A stretch of DNA of 64,000 nt, from assembly GCF_030552475.1 (NCBI RefSeq), contig NZ_JAUPED010000016.1:1-64000 (forward strand). Direction: 5' to 3'. The notes under the pieces are model-generated. The model saw only the letters and a program-made list of their open reading frames with translations, did not search any database and had not been told where the DNA came from. Each line of letters begins with the position of its first letter. Position 1 is the stretch's first letter. This DNA comes from Mariniflexile sp. AS56 (GTDB lineage Bacteria > Bacteroidota > Bacteroidia > Flavobacteriales > Flavobacteriaceae). Both the position numbers and the translations under genes were made by a program. This document shows, piece by piece, positions 55,675-64,000 of this stretch.

Positions 55675-58641
55675 ATGGGATTCAACGAACTAAACAGTGT
55701 AGAAAACTACATCATAAAACAACTTACAGGTGTTAATCTTAACACTTATGAGATTTCAGAAGATAAAGCTTTGTATAATGGCTTTTGGGAATATAAATCT
55801 GCCAAAGAATTACAACGCTCGGTAAACGAAGTGTTATTGGAATCCGATTTAAAAAACGCATTAATTCTTTTAAACCCAGAAATTAATCAAAACCCAAATT
55901 TCGCAGACGAAGTAATCCATCAATTACGTGCTATTTTAATCTCAGTGCATCAGGTAGGCTTGGTTCGTGCGAATGAAGAATTTTTTAAATGGTTACAAGG
56001 TGATAAAACCATGCCTTTTGGAGAAAACAACAGGCACGTGCCTGTTCGTTTGATAGATTTTGACGAGTTAAAAAACAATAGTTTTATTGCTACCACACAG
56101 TTTCGTATTCATCATAGAGAAACTAAAATCCCTGATGTGGTATTGTTTATAAATGGTATTCCTGTGGTTATTGGGGAAGCTAAAACACCTATTCGCCCTG
56201 CTATAAGTTGGTTAGATGGCGCACATGAAGTCCATGATATTTACGAAAACACGGTATCACAATTATTCGTGCCTAATATTTTATCCTTCGCCACAGAAGG
56301 CAAAGAATTGTATTATGGTGGTGTAAGAACACCGTTAGAATTTTGGGCACCTTGGCGTTTAGAGAATGACGAAGATGCTATTGCAAAACGATTAGGGCTT
56401 GGTGATGTTGGTAAAGAATTATCGGACTTATTGCATCCAAAACGCTTATTAGATATATTGCAGAATTTTTCATTATTCACCACTAATAAAAAGAAGCAAC
56501 GCAATAAGGTTATTCCAAGATTTCAACAATACGAAGGTGCTAATAAAATAGTAGAACGTGTTAAAGAAGGCAAAATTAAAAAAGGGTTAATCTGGCATTT
56601 TCAAGGTTCAGGTAAATCATTATTAATGGTTTTTGCAGCTCAAAAACTACGACGGGAAAAAGACTTAAAAAGTCCAACCGTTATTGTTCTAGTAGATAGA
56701 ACGGATTTAGATACACAAATTACAGGGACCTTTAATGCCTCCGATATATCTAATGTTGAAACAACGGATAATATCAGTCAGCTTCAAAAACTATTAGAAA
56801 ACGATACGAGAAAGATCATTATTTCTATGATTCATAAGTTCAGGGATGCCAAACCGAATATGAATACCAGAGATAACATTATTGTGTTGGTAGATGAAGC
56901 GCATAGAACGCAAGAAGGTGATTTAGGTCGACAAATGCGTGCCGCTTTACCGAATGCCTTTTTATTCGGTTTAACAGGAACACCTGTAAATAAAGCCGAT
57001 AAAAATACGTTTTGGGCCTTTGGAGCTGAAGAAGATCAAGGAGGTTACATGTCAAGATATACATTCCATGATTCCATAAGGGATAATGCAACATTACCAC
57101 TTCATTTTGAACCGCGATTAGTAGATGTTCATGTAGATAAAGAAACTATTGATAAAGCTTTTGAAGAGTTTAAAGAAAGTGCAGCACTTACTGATGAAGA
57201 AGCCGATGCCTTAAATAAGAAGTCCGCTAAAATGGCGGCCTTTTTAAAGTCACCTGAGCGCGTTGCTAAAATTGTAGAGGATGTTGCTATTCATTTTAAA
57301 GAAAAAGTACAACCTCATGGTTTTAAAGCAATGATTGTAACCCCAGACAGATACGCTTGTGTGCAATATAAAGAAGAATTAGACAAGTATTTTCCTGAAG
57401 AAGCGAGTCGTGTGGTGTTTTCAACGTCGGCGAATGATGATTTTGATTTCAAACAAAAATGGGGGATTGATAAAAGTCAGCAAGAGAAAATAGTTGATGA
57501 GTTTAATGATGGACTATCAGATTTACAATTCATCATTGTGACGGCAAAATTGCTAACTGGTTTTGATGCACCTATTTTACAAACCATGTATTTAGATAAA
57601 TCTATAAAAGACCATACACTTTTGCAGGCCATTTGTAGAACGAATAGGTTGTTCCCCAACAAATTTTTTGGTCGTATTGTTGATTATTTTGGTGTGTTTG
57701 ATGATGCTGCTAAAGCTTTGCAGTTTGATGAAGAAAGTATAAAAACCGTTATTTCAAATTTAGCTGAGTTAAGAGATAAATTACCAGAAGCCATGAGGGA
57801 AACCTTATCTCATTTTGAAGGTGTTGATCGAACTATTGATGGTTTCGAAGGCCTAGAGGCGGCTCAAAACGCCATTGGCACTAATGAAAAGAAGGATGCC
57901 TTTGCTAGAGATTATAAATTCCTGTCTAAAATTTGGGAATCCTTATCTCCAGACACTATTTTGAATTTATATCAAGAAGATTATAAGTGGTTATCTCAGG
58001 TTTTTGAATCGGTTAGGCCAGCAGCAGATAATGTAGGTAAACTATTGTGGTTTTCGTTAGGTGCACAAAATACTAAATTAATCCATGAAAATATTCATGT
58101 GGGTGAAGTACATAAGCTGCAAGAGTTTGTTTTAGATGCAGATGTTATTGAAAATATTTTCAATAATCCAGATCCTAAAAATGCTAAGAAACTTGAAAAG
58201 CTTTTATTAAAACGCTTTAAAAAACATCCTGGAAATCCAAAATTCATATCTTTAAGTGAACGGTTGGAAGCCTTACGAGATCAGGCAGAACAAGGTTTAA
58301 TCACCTCTATAGAATTTGTAAAAGAGTTATGTAAATTAGCCAAAGAGACCGTTGAAGCCGAAAAGGAATTAGAAGATTTAATTATAGAAAAAACACCCAA
58401 AGCAGCATTGACAGATTTGTTTTTAGAGCTAAAAACCGAAGAAACACCAGCTGTTGTAGAGCGTATTGTCGAGGATATCGATGCGATTGTTAGGGTGGTG
58501 CGCTTTCCTGGTTGGCAAATTACAAGTTCTGGTGAGCGGGAGGTCCAAAAGTCATTACGTAAAGCATTATTAAAATATAAATTACATAAAGATCAAATGT
58601 TGTTTGAACGGGCCTATGCTTATATAAAGGAGTATTATTAA
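55675..58641 (+). CDS. hsdR: type I restriction endonuclease / translocase subunit
   Basis: The 988-residue R subunit cuts DNA after ATP-driven translocation. Its N-terminal nuclease domain has the PD-(D/E)xK residues Asp154 and Glu168-Ala-Lys170 (IPDVVLF, VIGEAK). The SF2 helicase part has Walker A HFQGSGKS (Lys314), DEAH at Asp407 and TAKLLTGFDAP as motif V. A C-terminal helical region (about 760-988) would bind HsdM. All expected motifs are intact, so the enzyme should be active. The stop codon overlaps the next ATG by one base. Confidence 0.95.
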   Translation: MGFNELNSVENYIIKQLTGVNLNTYEISEDKALYNGFWEYKSAKELQRSVNEVLLESDLKNALILLNPEINQNPNFADEVIHQLRAILISVHQVGLVRANEEFFKWLQGDKTMPFGENNRHVPVRLIDFDELKNNSFIATTQFRIHHRETKIPDVVLFINGIPVVIGEAKTPIRPAISWLDGAHEVHDIYENTVSQLFVPNILSFATEGKELYYGGVRTPLEFWAPWRLENDEDAIAKRLGLGDVGKELSDLLHPKRLLDILQNFSLFTTNKKKQRNKVIPRFQQYEGANKIVERVKEGKIKKGLIWHFQGSGKSLLMVFAAQKLRREKDLKSPTVIVLVDRTDLDTQITGTFNASDISNVETTDNISQLQKLLENDTRKIIISMIHKFRDAKPNMNTRDNIIVLVDEAHRTQEGDLGRQMRAALPNAFLFGLTGTPVNKADKNTFWAFGAEEDQGGYMSRYTFHDSIRDNATLPLHFEPRLVDVHVDKETIDKAFEEFKESAALTDEEADALNKKSAKMAAFLKSPERVAKIVEDVAIHFKEKVQPHGFKAMIVTPDRYACVQYKEELDKYFPEEASRVVFSTSANDDFDFKQKWGIDKSQQEKIVDEFNDGLSDLQFIIVTAKLLTGFDAPILQTMYLDKSIKDHTLLQAICRTNRLFPNKFFGRIVDYFGVFDDAAKALQFDEESIKTVISNLAELRDKLPEAMRETLSHFEGVDRTIDGFEGLEAAQNAIGTNEKKDAFARDYKFLSKIWESLSPDTILNLYQEDYKWLSQVFESVRPAADNVGKLLWFSLGAQNTKLIHENIHVGEVHKLQEFVLDADVIENIFNNPDPKNAKKLEKLLLKRFKKHPGNPKFISLSERLEALRDQAEQGLITSIEFVKELCKLAKETVEAEKELEDLIIEKTPKAALTDLFLELKTEETPAVVERIVEDIDAIVRVVRFPGWQITSSGEREVQKSLRKALLKYKLHKDQMLFERAYAYIKEYY

Positions 58642-60764
58642 TGGAATATGTTTTCAGGGAAATTATTAAGAAATGGCATGAAATAGACCATAAAGAAAAG
58701 GCATATAATGAAAAACAAATAACCAATTTATTATACAAACAAAAGATAGACCTAGAGTTGATTGAATATGCTTTAGAAGCGTATAGTTCTTATTTCTATC
58801 GTTTAAAAAAGTATTTGTACCTACCAAATTGGGGTAAAGTAATTAGTGATTTTCCTTCCTGGTTTAATTTAGTTGGTGATCAGGACCAAGAAGTTATAAA
58901 GGCGTTTATTGATGAAGAGAACGCCATTGAAGAGGATAATTCTAAGTTGTGGATTATAGCTAAAATTAATAGAAAGATTTCAAATTCTAGCTTTGGTTTT
59001 TTATATGAAGCCTTAATCTCATTACCAGATGGTACCTCGACACCTGGTCAAGAAGGAATTCCTATAAATTTATGGTGGCGAGAGCTTACAGAGAAGAACA
59101 ATGTTGAAGGAGTTTTTCTAGCTTACCACAGGAGGCTATCGACTGTTATTTTGAGGGTTTCAAATGAACTATCCGACGCACATTTAAACACGAATTTTAG
59201 ATTTAAACCAAAACCAATAAACTTTTTAAGGCAAATTAAACAAAGGTTTAATTCCGTTAAGAATGATGAATCCAATTTAACACATAAGTTATTTCATAGA
59301 AATGACTTTTTACAATTAGATAAGGAACCTGAAAAAGTAGCTGATTCAAGTATGAATTGTGCTCAAAATGATGCTTTATCTCGCGTATTTTCTCAAAATG
59401 TCACTTTTATTTGGGGGCCACCAGGTACAGGAAAAACATATACTTTATCTAAAATAATTACCCAAGCCTGTTGTCTTGGAATGCGAGTGCTTGCCGTTGG
59501 TATATCTAATGTTTCGGTAGATGTTCTAGGAAAAGAAATAATTAATGAATTTGAAAATTATAATGAAACTTCATTAAAACTTTTAAATGATAGAAAAGTT
59601 TTAAGGTTTGGTTATCCAGTACTTCCAGAAATTGTTAAAGATGATAGATTGTATCCAGATAAGGAAATTGTGGACAGTCTACGTAAAGAATACAGTGCTG
59701 TATTAAAAATTTTAAGAAGTAGAAACAATCAAAGCACTGAAAACAAAGCCATTAATAGAAATAAGCAAGTTGTGCTTAGAAACGATATTAAAAAGGTAAA
59801 CCAAAAAAGAATTGGAGATTCTAGATTGGTTTTTACTACGGCGGCGCAATGTTTTATTGCAGATAATTTTGAAAACGAAAAATTTGATCTTGTAGTAGTG
59901 GATGAAGTAGGAATGATGCCTTTAATCCAAACACTTGCAATGTCAGGTCTAACAAAAAACAAGTTTGTTGTAGCAGGAGATTTTAATCAATTAGGTCCGA
60001 TAAGTGCAGGTAAAACTGAAGCTGTTAATAACTGGTTTAATAGCGATATTTTTCAATATTTTAAAGACGTAGAAGGGGTTGTAGAAGATGTTCTAGTCAT
60101 GTTAACAGAACAAAGGCGCATGCATCCAGATATTTGTGAATTAATTAATGAACGGTTCTATAAGGGGAAATTAACATCATTTTATTCCGAAAATTTCAAG
60201 GAAATTAAAACCTTGTATGGTGAAATTAGCGATCCGTATTGTTTTATTCCTGTGACACCTAAAGATGGAGCACAAGTAAAATTAACCAAAGGAAGATCTA
60301 GAGTTAATAGTAAGTCTGCTCAGATCGTTACAGATTTGGTGGAAAGTGTCCTTAAAGGAAATAAAGACATCGAGATAGGTGTTATAACACCTTATAACGG
60401 ACAAGTAATTGATATTAGAAAAAAACTTAATAATAGAATACTTTCAAATGAAGACCTCGATAGAGTTAAAGTGGGAACGGTTCACTCTTTTCAAGGGTCT
60501 GGTTTTGATATGATTATCTATGATATTGTAGATAATTGTGAAAAGAATATTGGGATATTATACAAAGGATTTGGTGGTGAAAGATTAGTTAATGTAGCAC
60601 TTTCAAGAGCGAAGCATAAATTAATTATTGTTGGAGACCCAAAAGTTTTTACTATTTCTGATGAATTAGAAGAAGTTTCAAAAAAACTAAGATCTTTAAT
60701 GGTAGAACTTAGGATTTCAAAAAATCAATTATCCTTAAATTCAATAATTAATGTCATAAAATAA
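58641..60764 (+). CDS. SF1 (UPF1/Dna2-like) helicase, last gene of the R-M run
   Basis: The 707-residue protein has a divergent N-terminal region (about 1-235) and an SF1B helicase core: Walker A GPPGTGKTY (about 259-267), Walker B VVVDEVGMMP, AGDFNQLGPI, TEQRRMHPDICELIN, VGTVHSFQGSGFD and VALSRAKHKLIIVGD. These AAA_11/AAA_12 motifs mark DNA or RNA helicases often found in defence islands. It is translationally coupled to hsdR (1-base overlap). It is not a normal type I component, so it probably adds a function to the system. Confidence 0.9.
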   Translation: MEYVFREIIKKWHEIDHKEKAYNEKQITNLLYKQKIDLELIEYALEAYSSYFYRLKKYLYLPNWGKVISDFPSWFNLVGDQDQEVIKAFIDEENAIEEDNSKLWIIAKINRKISNSSFGFLYEALISLPDGTSTPGQEGIPINLWWRELTEKNNVEGVFLAYHRRLSTVILRVSNELSDAHLNTNFRFKPKPINFLRQIKQRFNSVKNDESNLTHKLFHRNDFLQLDKEPEKVADSSMNCAQNDALSRVFSQNVTFIWGPPGTGKTYTLSKIITQACCLGMRVLAVGISNVSVDVLGKEIINEFENYNETSLKLLNDRKVLRFGYPVLPEIVKDDRLYPDKEIVDSLRKEYSAVLKILRSRNNQSTENKAINRNKQVVLRNDIKKVNQKRIGDSRLVFTTAAQCFIADNFENEKFDLVVVDEVGMMPLIQTLAMSGLTKNKFVVAGDFNQLGPISAGKTEAVNNWFNSDIFQYFKDVEGVVEDVLVMLTEQRRMHPDICELINERFYKGKLTSFYSENFKEIKTLYGEISDPYCFIPVTPKDGAQVKLTKGRSRVNSKSAQIVTDLVESVLKGNKDIEIGVITPYNGQVIDIRKKLNNRILSNEDLDRVKVGTVHSFQGSGFDMIIYDIVDNCEKNIGILYKGFGGERLVNVALSRAKHKLIIVGDPKVFTISDELEEVSKKLRSLMVELRISKNQLSLNSIINVIK

Positions 60765-61008
60765 ATTATGGACCAATCATGAGGTTGGTGTTTTTCAATA
60801 TCACTTAAAGCCATCGGTTATAGTTATTAGGGTTCGCCTTTTATCCACAATATTTGTACCCAGGAAATCTGAAAAACTTAACTTTTATACATAAATGTTG
60901 GGTGTTTGAGTGCGAGGATTTTCTGAATAAAAATTCGACGTAATAAACACGCAACTACTTTTTGTTTTAGTACTTATGCGTAATTATTTTCATATAATGT
61001 CACATCTG

Positions 61009-61758
61009 TTATTCTCTTTCTTCACCAGAAATATATCCAAAATAAATTTCATCTTTGTATTTATTAGTTGCTGATTCAGGTGTAACAAGGTCGAAAGCCA
61101 TAACCTTTTGAGTTTTAAATATTGGCGGAAGAAAAATTCTTGTTTTCATTCCCATAACTTTAAAAAGAGGTGTTAATTCTTCTGCAGAAATTATTTTAGT
61201 CTCTAACTCTTTTGAAAATTGAGTTGAAAATTTAAAATCCGCGTCAGCAATATCAATGGTTGGTGCTTCAATGTTAGCATTAGCTTTTAGTTCAATTTTG
61301 CTATTTGAATTGTTAGAAATAATAACCGTTACGGTTTCTGCTTCAACGAGTTCTGTTATAATCACCCAGTTTTTATTCCATTTACCTTCTCTATAAAGAT
61401 TTAAAATTTGCTCTCCTAACTTTATATTGTCTTTAATTGAAGGTGATGTCGTATTGTTTGCTTTGAATAAAGTCGAATTCTCTTTGCTTAATTCCGCGAT
61501 AATTCCTACATCTAAATTAGCTAATGAACTTCCTTGTGGTGCAACAGTTCCTGATAACTTTGTCGTTACAGAAACACTCCCTTGGGAACTATGTTCTAAT
61601 GGGGTTTTGGTGTCATCAGTCCTAACTTCAAAATCAATGCCTCGGTCGGATAAACCAGCAAGTCTAGTGAAAACATTATTATTTAATGTCCCTATATCTC
61701 CAAGTTTTAAAGGCACACCCGGATTCCATGTCGCATAATAACCAAATTTTTTTTTCAT
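61009..61758 (-). CDS. 249-residue beta-rich protein of unknown family beside a trypsin-like protease
   Basis: The start is KKFGYYATWNPGVPLKLGDIG followed by TLNNNVFTRLAGLSDRGIDFEV. The central part includes LGEQILNLYREGKWNKNWVI then ITELVEAETVTVIISN, and a C-terminal segment reads AEELTPLFKVMGMKTRIF. No signal peptide or membrane helix is visible. The strand-rich layout, with a TEL-VEAETVTV segment and a late PLFKVMG block, reminds me of gasdermin-type pore formers, which in bacteria lie next to proteases. That resemblance is only by eye and may be wrong. It is the second gene after the minus-strand protease remnant. Confidence 0.6.
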   Translation of the reverse strand: MKKKFGYYATWNPGVPLKLGDIGTLNNNVFTRLAGLSDRGIDFEVRTDDTKTPLEHSSQGSVSVTTKLSGTVAPQGSSLANLDVGIIAELSKENSTLFKANNTTSPSIKDNIKLGEQILNLYREGKWNKNWVIITELVEAETVTVIISNNSNSKIELKANANIEAPTIDIADADFKFSTQFSKELETKIISAEELTPLFKVMGMKTRIFLPPIFKTQKVMAFDLVTPESATNKYKDEIYFGYISGEERE

Positions 61759-61959
61759 TTCATTTGTGTACTATGTTGTGCTGATGCCATAATCCAAAAT
61801 TTAAACTTTAGTGCCTACTCTGTTGGTTTTCGGCTTCCCCATTTTTATTCTTTAACATTTCGATATAATAGCTGTTATGGGTCTGTACTATGAGTAGTTA
61901 GGTGGTTGGCACTTTACTTCGGAAGTAGACGAGAACAAGTAATTACTTATTGTCACTTT

Positions 61960-62562
61960 TTATTCTATTTTATTATCAGTAATGAATTTTTTTAAAAAGT
62001 CAATGTAGGTTTTCTGGAGTTTTACAGCTCCATTACAACTACCATTTCTATAATGACCAGTTCCATGAATCCCTAAAACTTTATATTTTTCATTTATGCT
62101 AACCCAGACAGGAGCACCACTATCACCTTTGGAGGTGTACATGTCATAGAGTAATACATGCTCTTTTTCAATTACATTTTCTGTCTGTGTGTTTTTAGTC
62201 CATAATTCAATATTTCCTTTATCCCCTGGATACCCGTTAATATTAATAATTTTTATATCCGTTTTAGTCTCTGAAAATTCACCTAACTCAAAGTATTTGC
62301 TAACTATGTTTTTGTTTAAAGCTATAATTGCAAAATCAAAATCAGGGTTACCACTTCTTTGAAATATTTTATGCACCCAGATTTTAATTTCTTTTCTTTT
62401 AAATGTGTGTTCAGATATAAAAACATTTTCACCAAATTCATTCTTTCTTTGACCAATAAATATTTTCATAGAATCAATTTTAGAATACCATCTTTCTCTA
62501 AATGAATGACATTCAAATAAATAGAAAAACAGCACCTTATGAACGTGCTTTAGAACTAGCAA
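61960..62562 (-). pseudogene. trypsin/V8-like serine protease, 5'-truncated
   Basis: The fold is clear: MKIFIGQRKNEFGEN, DFDFAIIALNKN with the catalytic Asp, and YTSKGDSGAPVW with the catalytic Ser (about residue 148), then VLGIHGTG. The N-terminal half-barrel is missing. Homology begins near 62508 at CHSFRERWY, where His may be the catalytic one of a former TAAH-type motif. Codons upstream of that are antisense to the McrC fragment. It lies upstream of the 249-residue gene on the same strand (201-base gap). As it stands it is unlikely to be an active protease. Confidence 0.75.
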
Positions 62563-63092
62563 AATTAATTATTTTAAATTATTCACCAGATATTAATAAA
62601 GGCGAACAGAAAATGATTGCCCTATTGTTTGATATGAATCAATTATGGGAAGAGTATGTTTTGCACCAACTTCGAAAATATGCGCAAAACAACCCAGAAC
62701 AAAACTGGACTATTACCGGACAGGAATCGAAAACATTTTATGGTTCTTATAGAACAATTCGCCCAGATATAGTTTTAAAAAGGAACGGTGAAACGATTAT
62801 AATTGATACAAAATGGAAGCGTCCAAAAAATAAAGCAGCAAGTATTGAAGATTTGAGACAAATGTATGCATATGCTCGTTTTTGGGACACAAAAAAAGTG
62901 ATGTTACTTTATCCAGGAGAAGCTTACGATAGTGGGTATAATTCTTATCCAAATCCTTTTGATCCAGAAGAAAAGCATCAATGCAAAATGGGTTTTATTT
63001 CTATTTTAGATGAGAAAGGAGCACTTTGTGATGCTATTGGACATAGTGTTTTAGGTTTGGTGGAAATAGATAGTCTAGCGCAAACTAGGTAA
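62502..63092 (+). pseudogene. McrC-like nuclease domain, 5'-truncated
   Basis: The 196 residues match the C-terminal nuclease half of McrC (type IV, methyl-specific restriction): NRKTAPYERALELAKLI, LLFDMNQLWEEYVLHQL, then the PD-(D/E)xK site with Asp89 in IRPDIVL and Asp102-Thr-Lys104 in IIIDTKWKR. Full McrC proteins are about twice this length. A stop codon lies directly before the ATG, and no mcrB is present. The 5' end abuts the truncated protease on the opposite strand, so one deletion probably cut both genes. Confidence 0.8.
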
Positions 63093-63252
63093 GCTGGAGA
63101 GGGCGGACATAGTTAGCCACCTAGAGTGATAAAAGTGAACATAGCAATAATTATTGCGAATCCTTTTATACCTTAGGCCTAAATGAGTTTTTAAGTGAAT
63201 CAAAAAATTCCGTTTTCAATGGTTCACTTTAACCGTTTTTTGCACATTAGTC

Positions 63253-63702
63253 TTAAATACACCATAGAAAACGTTCTTTGGTTTTAGACATAGCGCCTAT
63301 TTTTTGATAGAATTGAATAGCTTTAATATTAAAATTGGGTGTTTGCCATTGGATAGAATGGCAGTTTTCAGTCTTTGCATGTGATTTTATTTTATTCATA
63401 AGTTTTGTTCCCAACCCTTTGCCTCTCATTTCTTTTTTAAAAAACAAGCAATCCAAATAGATGTAAAATTGGGCATCCCATGTAGAAAATTGTTTCATAA
63501 AGGTTGCATAACCTACTATTTGGCTACCTTCTTCGACCACCAAACATTTTAAAACATCTGAACCACTAAAAAGATATTTAGATAAAAGTTCTTCTTTATT
63601 TGAAATGTTAAACGCTGCTCCTTCAAAAGCAGCGTGTAGTGCACATAGTTTTATAATATCTTTTATATCCCTTTCTTTGGCAAATCTAATATCCATAACC
63701 AA
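63253..63702 (-). CDS. GNAT-family N-acetyltransferase
   Basis: The 149-residue protein shows the GNAT fold: start MDIRFAKERDIKDIIKLC, the strand VGYATFMKQF, and the acetyl-CoA binding loop KKEMRGKGLGTKLM (R-x-x-G-x-G/A). It ends with NIKAIQFYQKIGA, typical of the C-terminal motif. The GTG or ATG at the very start (MV-MD) leaves two codons of uncertainty. It starts 3 bases after the rhodanese-like gene on the same strand, so they form an operon. Substrate unknown. Confidence 0.88.
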   Translation of the reverse strand: MVMDIRFAKERDIKDIIKLCALHAAFEGAAFNISNKEELLSKYLFSGSDVLKCLVVEEGSQIVGYATFMKQFSTWDAQFYIYLDCLFFKKEMRGKGLGTKLMNKIKSHAKTENCHSIQWQTPNFNIKAIQFYQKIGAMSKTKERFLWCI

Positions 63703-63705
63703 GTT

Positions 63706-64000
63706 TTAACAAGCACATACAAATGCAGAACCTGCTGTTGGCTTTGTTCCTTCGGTTGCGTAACCGTCAAATTTCCACCATTCGATACCACCCATTAATT
63801 CTTTTACTTTGAAGCCTAATTTTGTCATTTTTAATGCGCCTTTGGTAGAGGCATTACAACCAATACCATCACAATAGCAAACGTAAGTTTTGGTTTTGTC
63901 TAAATGTTTTGTTGTTTCCTCGTTCATTTCTCTATGAGGAATGTTGATAGCTGTTGGAATATGTTCTCTTTCATAGCCAAAAGCTTGTCTTGCATCTAGA
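63706..64000 (-). CDS. rhodanese-like domain protein, partial (runs off the window)
   Basis: Reading to the window edge gives LDARQAFGYEREHIPTAINI, the normal N-terminal part of a rhodanese domain, so the ATG at 63927 is internal. YVCYCDGIGCNASTKGA holds the active-site loop, with Cys in GIGCNAS as the likely sulfur acceptor, followed by VKELMGGIEWW. These proteins transfer sulfane sulfur or act as scaffolds. The 5' end lies beyond position 64000. Confidence 0.88.
   Translation of the reverse strand, partial: LDARQAFGYEREHIPTAINIPHREMNEETTKHLDKTKTYVCYCDGIGCNASTKGALKMTKLGFKVKELMGGIEWWKFDGYATEGTKPTAGSAFVCAC

Noticed and set aside
61427-61738. 103-codon plus-strand frame antisense to the 249-residue gene
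   Set aside because: It is a mirror of the minus-strand gene; the minus frame is longer and more protein-like.
1-64000. CRISPR arrays, rRNA genes or replication origins
   Set aside because: No regularly spaced short repeats, rRNA-like stretches or origin-like repeat clusters were seen on either strand.

Overview
The window reads as a marine flavobacterium (Bacteroidota, Flavobacteriaceae-like). It is AT-rich and carries SusC/SusD proteins, a hybrid two-component sensor, several type IX secretion (T9SS) sorting tails, promoters of the TAnnTTTG type and almost no Shine-Dalgarno sites. No species can be named from the sequence alone.

Region 1 (1-2.3 kb) is a scar zone. It holds a 5'-truncated tyrosine recombinase, the first ~48 codons of a hybrid two-component sensor broken by a piece of an IS3-type transposase, and one small secreted protein.

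Region 2 (2.3-36.8 kb) is a large polysaccharide utilization locus. Its left half encodes exported enzymes and binding proteins: a TIM-barrel glycosidase-like protein, a sulfatase, two large exported proteins of unknown family, tandem beta-sandwich paralogues, a GHL15-like protein with three CBM6/35-like repeats, and a GH115 alpha-glucuronidase. A full hybrid two-component sensor (18850-22998) precedes susC/susD. Downstream come a GH29 alpha-L-fucosidase, a second GHL15-like hydrolase, then a sulfatase, a GH28-like protein and an esterase. Fucosidase, glucuronidase, two sulfatases and an esterase together suggest a sulfated, acylated fucose- and glucuronate-containing glycan such as a fucoidan or glucuronofucan. 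The substrate is an inference. Small gene ghosts (13441, 18557, 36662) show that the locus has been duplicated and trimmed.

Region 3 (36.8-45.7 kb) is rearranged. Two ~150-bp repeats, each containing a degenerate tRNA 3' half next to a hairpin, flank a 1075-residue LRR/Calx-beta/cadherin/cohesin/dockerin/cohesin/T9SS protein. Beside the right repeat sits a minus-strand cluster with an extracellular contractile injection system (eCIS) inner-tube protein, a methyltransferase and only the C-terminal part of an eCIS tape-measure protein. Three genes of this region share a promoter design: a palindrome ACGG-N4-CCGTAA exactly 21 nt before a TAnnTTTG box.

Region 4 (45.7-63.1 kb) is a defence island. 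Eight genes in one tightly packed, apparently co-transcribed run encode HsdM, a DUF262/HNH/AlbA fusion, a second HsdM, HsdS, a TIR-like/P-loop protein, a helical-repeat protein, HsdR and an SF1 helicase. To its right, on the minus strand, a 5'-truncated trypsin-like protease precedes a 249-residue beta-rich protein of unknown family. The protease meets a 5'-truncated McrC fragment head to head. A GNAT acetyltransferase and a partial rhodanese-like gene close the window.
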